12,338 bases of DNA, taken from Alphaproteobacteria bacterium (GTDB lineage: Bacteria; Pseudomonadota; Alphaproteobacteria; BOG-932; Roseiterribacteraceae). Where the stretch lies: NCBI GenBank assembly GCA_903970575.1, contig CAJCJC010000126.1:1-12338 (forward strand), in the 5' to 3' direction. Below are positions 1 to 6,780 of this stretch, in pieces (the stretch's first letter is position 1; each line of letters opens with the position of its first letter). The position numbers were made by a program, and so were the translations under genes. The notes below the pieces were generated by a model, which worked only from the letters and a program-made list of their open reading frames with translations, did no database searches and was not told the DNA's origin.

Positions 1-1
1 C

Positions 2-505
2 AGCGACCAGAGCCGGGTCTATGGCGACACCGGCGCCACCCTGGTCCTCGGAACCGGAGAGACGACCCAGTTCACGACCAGCGGCCTCTTGAATGCCGAC
101 ACCGTCACCAGCGCCACCCTGACCGGCACGGCGGCGGCGACCGCGGCGACCACTCCGGTCGGCACGCTGACGGGGGCCATCACCGCCTCGGCGGCGGCCG
201 GAACAGGCCTTTCCAACTACGCGATCACCTATGTCGCCGGGAACGCGACCATCACCCAAGCGGCGCTGACGGTGACGGCGACCGCGCAGAGCCGCGCAGA
301 GGTCGACGGGGCGATCATATCCGCCATCCCATGGCAAGCCTTCGATCCGTCGGCGATCGCGATCGAGCCGTTCTTGCAAAACGCCCATCTGGTCACGAAC
401 GCGCCAGCCCCGAAATGGTCTGCTTTCGATTCAGGGGAGACGGATTCCGCCGAGACATGGGGATCGCTCGATCCAACAACAGGATCGCCGACGCTGCGGC
501 GATGA
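2..505 (+). CDS. MBG/YDG-repeat surface protein, C-terminal fragment (5' end outside window)
   Basis: The reading frame is open from base 2 to a TGA at 503-505, so only about 167 C-terminal residues are present. The first ~97 residues form one repeat unit of the MBG/YDG type found in very large filamentous-haemagglutinin-like adhesins. It opens with QSRVYGDTGA, continues through Thr/Ala-rich strands and SNYAITYVAGNATITQA, and leads into ALTVTATAQSR, the usual start of the next unit. There (about base 297) the pattern stops. Instead of the expected YGD the frame continues AEVDGA and then ~65 residues without MBG character (WQAFDPSAIAIEP, WSAFDSGETD) up to the stop. This tail may be the natural end of the protein or the product of a deletion or rearrangement. 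Such proteins are normally exported and cell-surface located. The link to the neighbouring minus-strand block is only positional. I am confident about the repeat and unsure about the tail. Confidence 0.7.
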   Translation, partial: SDQSRVYGDTGATLVLGTGETTQFTTSGLLNADTVTSATLTGTAAATAATTPVGTLTGAITASAAAGTGLSNYAITYVAGNATITQAALTVTATAQSRAEVDGAIISAIPWQAFDPSAIAIEPFLQNAHLVTNAPAPKWSAFDSGETDSAETWGSLDPTTGSPTLRR

Positions 506-686
506 AAGATGACCTCATAGTGCGTTGGGCCGTAATATCGAGCGAGCACCGGTCGGCGCCGCGACCTTCGCCAGCCAGTCTTTCGCGGGCGGCAATGGCG
601 ATATGGGACTTCTGATCTGGCATCGATGTGGAGGCTGCGCCTCCTCATGCCGATAATTCCCGCCAATTGGATAAGGCTGGATTAAA
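506..686. other. non-coding gap between MBG protein and terminator
   Basis: About 180 bases lie between the stop of the surface-protein fragment and the terminator hairpin. I found no convincing gene here. The short frames on both strands have no recognisable motif and no ribosome binding site. A small hairpin (GGAGGC-TGC-GCCTCC, 630-644) is the only structure. It has no T-run on either side, so it is not a classical intrinsic terminator. Confidence 0.5.
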
Positions 687-724
687 AAACCGGCTTTCGC
701 GCTCCACAGCATGAAAGCCGGTTT
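687..724 (-). terminator. intrinsic terminator of the monooxygenase/aldolase operon
   Basis: A perfect 12-bp inverted repeat, AAACCGGCTTTC (687-698) and GAAAGCCGGTTT (713-724), encloses a 14-nt loop. Read on the minus strand the stem is followed by a run of six T (positions 689-684), the classical form of a rho-independent terminator. It lies 27 bases past the stop of the aldolase-like gene. On the plus strand the stem is followed by TTTATT, so it may also weakly stop transcription from the MBG gene. Confidence 0.85.
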
Positions 725-751
725 ATTGGTTCTATCCCAAAGCCGCCAAGC

Positions 752-1492
752 CTATTCCGCAGCTTCCGCGTAGTGGATCCTGCCGTCTTGTTCTACAACG
801 GCGTCCGCGGGAATGAGGCCGCTCATGCGCCATTGCTGTTGCAGAACGCCGGGCCCGAGCTGGCGCGAGCCGCCCAATGCGCCGGCCAAAATTTGGAACT
901 GGGCGCCCTCTTCGAGGAGAAGGATGAAATCGGCCAGCGCCAGCAGGCCCTTCTTGCCCCACACCGTGGCGCCGCCATTGGCCTCGATAATCCCCGGAAT
1001 TTCGGCATCGCGTTTCAGTTGATCGAGGATGAAATCGACCTCCGCCTGCCGACGGTCGATATAGACCGGCAGTTCGCGCACGAAACGGTGCCGCTGAACC
1101 GGCACATAGAGGAAGGGGTGGGTGCTGTGCGCCTGGGCGAACGCGCCAAGATACGGCGTGTGGACGTGAGAGATGGTGGTGACATCGGGATGTTTCCGGA
1201 ATAACGCCGTATAGCGTCCGGCGCCCGCGGCGCGAGCATTGCCGACATAGACCGTTCCATCGAACCCGACGACGGATACCCGCACTTCATCCAAATCGTC
1301 GCCCCACGGACCGGCATAGCCAAGATTGACGAGAATTTCCTCGCCAGGGATGCGCTGGGTGAAGCCAACGGTGCCGCTGGCGGAGATCGTGCGGGTTTCG
1401 CGCAGAACTCGGAACGCCTTGGCGGCGTCCTTTTTGGCCTGCTCGACAAATGCGGTTGCTTCCGGGCTGAGGCTTGTTTTGATGTCGGACAT
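752..1492 (-). CDS. class II aldolase/adducin-family protein with an altered metal site
   Basis: This is a 246-residue cytoplasmic protein, the usual length for a single class II aldolase/adducin domain (fuculose-phosphate aldolase, ribulose-phosphate epimerase and relatives). The family signature is clear: RKHPDVTTISHVHTPYLGAFAQAH at residues 99-122 carries the two-histidine metal motif H109-x-H111, and VWGKKGLLALADFILLLEE (177-195) matches the conserved C-terminal part. In the classical site a third His sits in an NHG-like motif. Here that stretch reads EANGGATVWG, so Gly173 appears to replace it. The catalytic Glu 19 residues before the first metal His also seems to be missing (Gly90). A classical zinc aldolase reaction is therefore uncertain; decarboxylase, epimerase or another lyase activity is possible. 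The ATG at 1492 is preceded by AGAGGA at good spacing. The gene is last in the operon, 45 bases after a monooxygenase gene, which suggests it handles a product of those enzymes. Confidence 0.85.
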   Translation of the reverse strand: MSDIKTSLSPEATAFVEQAKKDAAKAFRVLRETRTISASGTVGFTQRIPGEEILVNLGYAGPWGDDLDEVRVSVVGFDGTVYVGNARAAGAGRYTALFRKHPDVTTISHVHTPYLGAFAQAHSTHPFLYVPVQRHRFVRELPVYIDRRQAEVDFILDQLKRDAEIPGIIEANGGATVWGKKGLLALADFILLLEEGAQFQILAGALGGSRQLGPGVLQQQWRMSGLIPADAVVEQDGRIHYAEAAE

Positions 1493-1537
1493 GATCTGAA
1501 ATCCTCTGCGTTTGCGTTAATGGTAAAGTGCGAATGG

Positions 1538-2695
1538 TTATTCGGCTGCGTATCGCGCCGGTTCGAGACGTCCCCTAACGAGCGGCAACACTTCCTCTCC
1601 AACCCGAAGGGCCTCTTCGAGAGCGGGCGTTCCGGATAGGATGAAGCCTTCGACGCCGATATCGATCAGATCGTCGATGCGCTCGGCCGCCTGCTCATAA
1701 CTGCCGATGACGCCTAGGCCAGGGCCGGGCCGCAGCGGGCCGAAACCCGCCCATAAATTCGGCGCGATCAAAAGATCCTCGACCCGCTTATTGCGCTGGG
1801 GGCGAACGGCCTCCGCTATCGGCGATCCCACCGAATCGCCGCGCCGCTGGGCTGAGAACTGGCGTTCGCGCGCGTCCCAATCGATCGCGGCGTAGGCGCG
1901 CCGCGCCTCCGCCCATGCTTCCTCTTCCGTATCTCGGGCCAGAATGTCGAAACGAACCGCGGGCTTCACGGTGCGCCCTTCTTTGGAAGCAAGCTCCTTC
2001 ACCCGGTCGAATTTGATGCGCAGCTGCTCGAATGGCTCAAGATGGGTCAGGTTGAAATCGGCATGCTTGCCCTGCGCCTCCAGCGCGGCGTTGGAGGAAC
2101 CGGCGAAATACAGCTCGGGCCATTTCTGGCCGGCCAACGGCTCCGGCAGACCGGCATTTTCCACCTGATAGAATTTGCCGTCATAGCTGAACGGGCCGCC
2201 ATTCCAGACGCCTTTGAAGACGTCGAGAAATTCCGTGGTTCGCCGATAACGATCGTCATGAGCGATTCGGTCCCCCCACCAAAGCTGCCCGGCTCCGCCG
2301 CCGCCGGTAATGATATTGAACAGCAGGCGACCTCCGGAAAGCCGTTGCAGACTGGCGGAGGCCTTGGCCGCATAGACCGGGTTAATCCAGGGCGGCTGGA
2401 AGGCGATCATGAAGCGGAAAGTCTTGGTATGCCGGGCGATCGCCGCGGCGGCGACCCAGGGATCATCCGTGTCCTGAAAGGACGGGATCAGGGCGCCATC
2501 GAATCCCGCGATCTCGATCGCCTTGGCGGTCTCAAGCAGATAATCGTGATAGGGAACGCCATCCGACCCGCCGCCTCTAAATCCCGGCGCCTGGTTGCCA
2601 TCGAGCGGAGGCCCCCAGTTTCCGCGGGTGAGAGTCGATTTGTCGATATCGGCCTTATCCCCGTGCATGGGCAGCCGCCAATGAAATTGGATCAT
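1538..2695 (-). CDS. SsuD-like LLM flavin-dependent monooxygenase (copy 1 of tandem pair)
   Basis: This 385-residue protein belongs to the bacterial luciferase-like superfamily, in the alkanesulfonate monooxygenase (SsuD) group. Members use reduced FMN from a separate reductase and O2 to cleave C-S bonds. Family hallmarks are WRLPMHGD (6-13), GFDGALIPS (64-72), ASLQRLSGGRLLFNIITGG (114-132), WPELYFAGSSNAA (192-204), APNLWAGFG (311-319) and the C-terminal EEALRVGEEVLPL (360-372). Compared with E. coli SsuD recalled from memory, Arg226 is kept (Arg248) and Arg297 is kept (Arg304). The positions of Cys54, His228, Tyr331 and His333 are Thr76, Asp250, Thr356 and Ala358, so the substrate is probably not a simple alkanesulfonate. 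The ATG at 2695 has AAGGGA upstream at a rather long spacing. It follows its near-twin by 21 bases and precedes the aldolase-like gene by 45. No flavin reductase gene is present in the window. Confidence 0.9.
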   Translation of the reverse strand: MIQFHWRLPMHGDKADIDKSTLTRGNWGPPLDGNQAPGFRGGGSDGVPYHDYLLETAKAIEIAGFDGALIPSFQDTDDPWVAAAAIARHTKTFRFMIAFQPPWINPVYAAKASASLQRLSGGRLLFNIITGGGGAGQLWWGDRIAHDDRYRRTTEFLDVFKGVWNGGPFSYDGKFYQVENAGLPEPLAGQKWPELYFAGSSNAALEAQGKHADFNLTHLEPFEQLRIKFDRVKELASKEGRTVKPAVRFDILARDTEEEAWAEARRAYAAIDWDARERQFSAQRRGDSVGSPIAEAVRPQRNKRVEDLLIAPNLWAGFGPLRPGPGLGVIGSYEQAAERIDDLIDIGVEGFILSGTPALEEALRVGEEVLPLVRGRLEPARYAAE

Positions 2696-2716
2696 GTCAA
2701 TAATATTCCCTTAATG

Positions 2717-3868
2717 CTATTCGGCGGCGATATCGGCTATGCCGGCGGTGCCACGCACCAGCGGGATCACTTCCTCGCCGACGCGCAAGGCTTCTTCGAG
2801 ATGCGGCGTGCCGGCGAGGATGAAGCCTTCGACGCCGATATCGATCAGTGAGTCGATCGCTTCAGCCGCCTGTTCGTAGCTGCCGACGACGCCCAGCGCG
2901 GGCGGGTCGCCCAACGGCAGGAAACCGGCCCAGAACTTGCCGATTTTCAAATCCTCCACGCGTTTATCCGGGCCGGGCATGTGCATGCTGAGCGACGGCG
3001 ACCCCACGGCGTCGCCGCGAACCTGCCCGAACCGCCCGGCATAACGCGCCCAGTCGACATTTCCCCAGGCCCGCCGGATTTCCGCCCACGCTTCCTCTTC
3101 GGTACGGCGGGCGAAAATATTGAAGCGAACGGCGGGTTTCACGCGGCGCCCTTCCTTGGACGCCAACTCGCGGACACGATCGAACTTGACGCGAAGCTGT
3201 TCGATCGGCTCCAGGTGGGTGAGATTGAAATCGGCGTGCTTGCCCTGCGCTTCCAGCGCCGCGTTGGAGGAACCGGCGAAGTAAAGCTCGGGCCATTTCT
3301 GACCGGCCAGCGGCTCCGGCAGGCCGGCGTTTTCCACTTTGTAGAACTTGCCATCATAGCTGAACGGGCCGCCATTCCAGACGCCTTTGAAAACGTCGAG
3401 AAATTCCGTGGTGCGCCGATAACGGTCATCATGGGCGATCCGGTCGCCCCACCATAATTGCTGAGGGCCCCCGCCTCCGGTGATGATATTGAACAGCAGC
3501 CGGCCCCCGGAAAGCCGTTGCAGACTGGCGGACGCCTTCGCGGCGTAAAGCGGGTTAAACCATTCCGGCTGAAAGGCGATCATGAAGCGAAACGTCCTGG
3601 TTTGGCGCGCGATCGATGTCGCCGCCACCCAGGGATCGTCGGTGATGGGAAAGGAGGGAATCAGCGCGCCGTCAAACCCCGCGATCTCGATCGCCTTGGC
3701 GACTTCCAGCAGATGGTCGTGATAGGAAAACCCGTCCGGCCGGCCATGTCTTAACCCCGGCGTTTGATTGCCATCCCGCAAGGCGCTCCAATTCCCACGC
3801 GACACTGCGGAATTTCCTATGTCCGCCTTATCGCCATGCATCGGAAGACGCCAATGAAATTGGGTCAT
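2717..3868 (-). CDS. SsuD-like LLM flavin-dependent monooxygenase (copy 2 of tandem pair)
   Basis: This 383-residue enzyme is a close paralogue of the next gene in the operon. Residues 111-220 of the two proteins differ at only about three positions, and the DNA is almost identical there too. The proteins diverge mainly around residues 20-50 and 265-320. It has the same luciferase-like (LLM) core motifs: WRLPMHGD at 6-13, RLSGGRLLFNIITGG at 118-132, KFWAGF at 311-316 and EEALRVGEEVIPL at 358-370. SsuD active-site positions: Cys54 is Thr76, Arg226 is Arg248, His228 is Asn250, Arg297 is Arg303, Tyr331 is Thr354 and His333 is kept as His356. The difference from copy 1 at the last position and at 250 suggests a related but not identical substrate range. 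The ATG at 3868 has a strong AGGAAGGAG site about 8 bases upstream. It lies 27 bases after the first monooxygenase gene, so the genes are probably co-transcribed. Confidence 0.9.
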   Translation of the reverse strand: MTQFHWRLPMHGDKADIGNSAVSRGNWSALRDGNQTPGLRHGRPDGFSYHDHLLEVAKAIEIAGFDGALIPSFPITDDPWVAATSIARQTRTFRFMIAFQPEWFNPLYAAKASASLQRLSGGRLLFNIITGGGGPQQLWWGDRIAHDDRYRRTTEFLDVFKGVWNGGPFSYDGKFYKVENAGLPEPLAGQKWPELYFAGSSNAALEAQGKHADFNLTHLEPIEQLRVKFDRVRELASKEGRRVKPAVRFNIFARRTEEEAWAEIRRAWGNVDWARYAGRFGQVRGDAVGSPSLSMHMPGPDKRVEDLKIGKFWAGFLPLGDPPALGVVGSYEQAAEAIDSLIDIGVEGFILAGTPHLEEALRVGEEVIPLVRGTAGIADIAAE

Positions 3869-3895
3869 GGAGCCGCTCCTTCCTACAGTTAGCGG

Positions 3896-5011
3896 TCAGG
3901 CCGCGCGCAGGGCGCCGATTCGGGCGCGGACCTGAGGAAGCAATTGCTCGCCGATGCGGTAGGCTTCCTCCAGATGCGGATTGGCGGAGATGGCGAAGCT
4001 GCTTACCCCGGCCTCGACATATTCGGCGATCCGCTCGGCCACATCCGCGTAGCCGCCGACAAGCCCCGCCGCCGGGCCGGACCGCACATGGCCAAAACCC
4101 GTCCACAGATTGGGGCCTTCGATCAACGCATCGAAGGCCTCGGCCTTGAGGGGCAACGAGGCGGCGGGGTTGCCCGAAATGGATACGGTTTTGGCGGCGG
4201 CTTCTTCCCAAAGCCGGCGCACATAGTCCCAGGCGGCGCCGTCGGAATGACGGGCGAAAATATCGGCTTGCAGGCCATAACGCAGGGCGCGCCCATGCGC
4301 GCGCGCCCGTGCGTCAAGGTCCGCGATACGCGCCCGCAGTTGAGCTGCCGGCTCCAGCGGTAGAAAATGGACGTCGGCATGCTTGGCGCTTAGCGCCAGA
4401 GCCTCCTCCGTCTCCCCGGAAAGATAGATCGTGGGTAGCGTCTGGCCCGAAAGAGCGTCGCTGAAGCCGCCATTCTCCACCTCGTAATAGCGGCCATGGA
4501 AGGTGAAGGCTTTGTTGTTCCAAAAGCCTTTAACGACATCGAGGAACTCATCGGTTCGGGCGATCTGCTCCGCGACGGACCATTTATGCCCGTGCCACGC
4601 ATTTGGGGTCGGTTCTTCGGTGACGAAGTCGAACGCCAGACGACCGCCGGTCAGTCTTTGAAAGCTGACGCCAATCTTGGCGGTATAGACGGCCGACAGG
4701 AACGGCGCCGGAAGCGAGGGGACCAATTTCAGGCTGCGCACCTCGCGCGCCAGAGCGCCGGCGACAACGAGAGGTTCTTCTCCCGCGGCGCTTTGCGGAA
4801 TGAACACACCGTCGAAGCCGGTCAGTTCCGCCGCGCGCGCGATCTGCGAGAGATGATCGTAATAGGTGAAGCCGTCGCGACCGAGGCCGGTGCGGGCAAA
4901 GACGCGCCGGCTGGTTTCCAGCCGCGCATAATCGCCGCGATGCCATTCATCCTTGCGGAATGCGCGCCCATCGCCATGAACCGGCAAGCGCCAGAGGAAT
5001 TCAAAACTCAT
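3896..5011 (-). CDS. divergent SsuD-like LLM flavin-dependent monooxygenase
   Basis: This 371-residue luciferase-like flavin monooxygenase is first in the enzyme operon and clearly more distant from the tandem pair. Recognisable elements are FLWRLPVHGDG (5-15), GFDGVFIPQ (65-73), SFQRLTGGRLAFDFVTEEP (116-134), EFLDVVKGFWN (155-165), GPNLWTGFGHVRSGPAAGLVGG (299-320) and NPHLEEAYRIGEQLLP (344-359). By alignment from memory with E. coli SsuD, Cys54 is Gly77, Arg226 and His228 are Gln248 and Asp250, Tyr331 is Asn344, and the Arg297 position is not Arg. Only the HGD motif and the late His (His346) remain. It is thus the least SsuD-like of the three and may act on a different substrate or a later intermediate. 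The ATG at 5011 has CTGGAG about 7-8 bases upstream. A promoter candidate sits about 45 bases further up. Confidence 0.88.
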   Translation of the reverse strand: MSFEFLWRLPVHGDGRAFRKDEWHRGDYARLETSRRVFARTGLGRDGFTYYDHLSQIARAAELTGFDGVFIPQSAAGEEPLVVAGALAREVRSLKLVPSLPAPFLSAVYTAKIGVSFQRLTGGRLAFDFVTEEPTPNAWHGHKWSVAEQIARTDEFLDVVKGFWNNKAFTFHGRYYEVENGGFSDALSGQTLPTIYLSGETEEALALSAKHADVHFLPLEPAAQLRARIADLDARARAHGRALRYGLQADIFARHSDGAAWDYVRRLWEEAAAKTVSISGNPAASLPLKAEAFDALIEGPNLWTGFGHVRSGPAAGLVGGYADVAERIAEYVEAGVSSFAISANPHLEEAYRIGEQLLPQVRARIGALRAA

Positions 5012-5054
5012 ATCGCGTCTCCAGGAAACCAGAACTTTCTTATAATATATTAGA

Positions 5055-5084
5055 GATATAGATGCTATGACGGATATCGGTCAA
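5055..5084 (-). promoter_or_regulatory. candidate sigma70-type promoter of the monooxygenase operon
   Basis: On the minus strand TTGACC (5084-5079) is followed after 18 bases by TATATC (5060-5055), in an AT-rich island that contrasts with the GC-rich surroundings. The predicted start near 5048 would give a leader of about 37 nt before the monooxygenase ATG at 5011. The interval between -10 and -35 contains TATGACGGA on the plus strand (5066-5074), a nonamer also present at the receptor promoter. This is a motif match only. Confidence 0.5.
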
Positions 5085-5150
5085 GCCGGAATTTCGACTT
5101 CATGACTGAAATCCAGCGGTCGCGGCCCGGATGGGCGACTAGCCCTTCGC

Positions 5151-5966
5151 TCAATCGGTATCGTGGGCGCCGGTCAGGTCGGCCAGAATTTCATCGCGAA
5201 TATGCTGGAACGCGCGGGAACCCCGGTCTCTCGGATGGGGCAAAGGAACCGTGACAACCCGTCCGATCCTGCCGGGATTGGCGTCCATCACCACAACGCG
5301 GTCGCCCAGGTACACGGCCTCCTCGACATCATGGGTCACCATGATCATCGTGCTGCGATTCTGCGTCCGGATGCGTTGCAACTCGCGCTGAAGATGGATC
5401 CGCGTCAGCGCGTCCAAGGCGCCTAGCGGTTCGTCCAGCAATAGAATTTTGGGTTCGTTGACGAGCGCGCGCGCAATGGCCGCGCGCTGCGCCATGCCTC
5501 CCGAAAGCTCTCTGGGATAGGCTTTGGCGAATCCGCTTAGATTGACCAGATCGATATGTTCGGCGACCCGGCGTTTCTTTTCGCTTTCCGGAAGATCGAG
5601 GGTCAGCAGCGCGAAGCCGATATTCTGCTCGACCGTCATCCAAGGCAGCAGCGAGTGATCCTGAAAGACAATTCCGCGATCGAGGCTCGTCGAACGGATT
5701 GGCTGGTCGTCGAGCAGGATATCGCCGTCGTAATCCGCCTCCAGACCGACGATAAGCCGCAACAGTGTCGATTTCCCGCAACCACTGCGTCCGACGATGC
5801 TGACAAATTCGCCCGGCAGGATATTCAGGTCGATATCCTGCAATACCTGCAAGATTCTGCCGTCCATCCGATATCGTTTATTCAACGATTTGATCGCAAG
5901 AGCGCCGGGATGCGACGGCTCGCTCCGCTTGTCATCATCTAATCGGGCCATGGCGCCGCCGCTCAT
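5151..5966 (-). CDS. ABC importer ATPase, nitrate/sulfonate/taurine type (SsuB/TauB-like)
   Basis: This 271-residue protein is the cytoplasmic ATP-hydrolysing subunit of the importer made with the two upstream permeases. All nucleotide-binding motifs are intact: Walker A GRSGCGKST (59-67), Q-loop Gln102 in FQDHSLLPW, signature LSGGMAQR (154-161), Walker B ILLLDEP (174-180) followed by the D-loop GALD, and switch His212 in VTHD. The DHSLLPW and GDRVVVMDANPGRI stretches are typical of the SsuB/TauB/NrtD group. The start is placed at the ATG at 5966 because AAGGAG lies 6 bases upstream. An in-frame ATG at 6002 overlaps the permease stop (ATGA) but has a poor ribosome site; another ATG is at 5951. 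The frame remains open far upstream, but that part only overlaps the permease gene in another frame. The gene ends the transport part of the block. Confidence 0.92.
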   Translation of the reverse strand: MSGGAMARLDDDKRSEPSHPGALAIKSLNKRYRMDGRILQVLQDIDLNILPGEFVSIVGRSGCGKSTLLRLIVGLEADYDGDILLDDQPIRSTSLDRGIVFQDHSLLPWMTVEQNIGFALLTLDLPESEKKRRVAEHIDLVNLSGFAKAYPRELSGGMAQRAAIARALVNEPKILLLDEPLGALDALTRIHLQRELQRIRTQNRSTMIMVTHDVEEAVYLGDRVVVMDANPGRIGRVVTVPLPHPRDRGSRAFQHIRDEILADLTGAHDTD

Positions 5967-5972
5967 TTTATG

Positions 5973-5978
5973 CTCCTT
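5973..5978 (-). promoter_or_regulatory. ribosome binding site deciding the ATPase start
   Basis: AAGGAG on the minus strand sits 6 bases before the ATG at 5966. It favours this start over the in-frame ATG at 6002, which has only a weak site. Confidence 0.7.
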
Positions 5979-5998
5979 GAAAAGCAAAATATTTTCGC

Positions 5999-6757
5999 TC
6001 ATCGCGTACTGCGCCAGCGCAGAAAAACGCGGGACGCGCGCTGAACCAGGAAATTCATGCCAAAGCCTGTCACGCCGATCGCGATGACGCTCAGCAGGAC
6101 GGCATCCATGCGAAACGCCGCCTGGGCGTTCAGCATCATGTTCCCGAGGCCGGGGCCGGGATTGAAGAAAAACTCGCTCCCGACCGAACTCAGCCAGGCA
6201 AAGGCCGTCGCCTGCATCAGGCCGGTAAAGATGCTGGGTAGCGCCGAGGGCAGCGTCACGTATCGCAACGTTCTCCACCGGCCCAGCTTGAAGACGCTGG
6301 CGACCGAAAGATATTTTTTCTCGGTGTTGATCAGCCCCTCGTAGGTATTCAGCACCATGGGGTAAAAGGCGGCGAGCGAAACGATAAACAGCTTGGAGGA
6401 TTCGCCGTTTCCGAACCAAAGGCTGATCAGAGGGATGAAGCCCATCAAAGGGACCTGACGCACCGCCTGATATAGCGGGTTGATCAGCCGGTCCGCGAAA
6501 CGCGAGATCGCCATGATCGACCCGACCGCGATTCCGATGCCGGAGCCGATGGCGAAACCCGAAGAGGTTCGGATCAAGCTTGCCGTCCAGTTCCGCGACA
6601 GCTCGCCATTCAGAAACATTTCCCTGGCGCTGGCGACGACGTTTTCCAAGGGAACGAATATGAAGCTGTGCGCGGCGTCGCGGTGCGACAGCGCGCTCCA
6701 CAGCATGATGAGCGCGATAGGCAGAACGAAGCCGCGAAAACGGCTGAGTGTAAGCAT
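5999..6757 (-). CDS. ABC importer permease, SsuC/TauC-like (second permease)
   Basis: This 252-residue inner-membrane permease belongs to the binding-protein-dependent (BPD) transport family in the nitrate/sulfonate/taurine group. Hydrophobic segments lie near residues 10-22, 66-84, 107-115, 123-137, 175-192 and 218-238. The cytoplasmic coupling (EAA-like) loop is YLSVASVFKLGRWRTLRYVTLP at 149-170, the part that contacts the ATPase. PLENVVASAREMF near the N-terminus and GPGLGNMMLNAQAAFRMDAV (201-220) are typical of SsuC/TauC proteins. The ATG at 6757 was chosen because AGGGAG (6770-6765) lies 7 bases upstream. An earlier in-frame TTG at 6796 would overlap the preceding gene and has less support. 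The gene lies 23 bases after the other permease, which is clearly different in sequence, so the channel may be a heterodimer rather than the SsuC homodimer. Confidence 0.9.
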   Translation of the reverse strand: MLTLSRFRGFVLPIALIMLWSALSHRDAAHSFIFVPLENVVASAREMFLNGELSRNWTASLIRTSSGFAIGSGIGIAVGSIMAISRFADRLINPLYQAVRQVPLMGFIPLISLWFGNGESSKLFIVSLAAFYPMVLNTYEGLINTEKKYLSVASVFKLGRWRTLRYVTLPSALPSIFTGLMQATAFAWLSSVGSEFFFNPGPGLGNMMLNAQAAFRMDAVLLSVIAIGVTGFGMNFLVQRASRVFLRWRSTR

Positions 6758-6780
6758 TGCCCGTCTCCCTTGCCGATGCG

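Noticed and set aside
630..644. hairpin GGAGGC-TGC-GCCTCC as a terminator
   Set aside because: The stem is short and there is no T-run on either side. The 12-bp hairpin at 687-724 is far better.
331..666. possible transposase remnant or gene in 300-680
   Set aside because: I read both strands and found no DDE-type or other transposase motif, no inverted repeats at the borders and no start with a ribosome site.
2042..2851. 269-residue plus-strand frame opposite the monooxygenases
   Set aside because: It is antisense to the two conserved monooxygenase genes. A similar shadow appears opposite both copies because the genes are duplicated.
5086..5150. terminator between the ATPase and the first monooxygenase gene
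   Set aside because: Only weak repeats exist (GGGC-GACTA-GCCC at 5133-5145; ATTTC and GAAAT arms near 5091-5112) with no T-run, so readthrough from the transporter genes remains possible.
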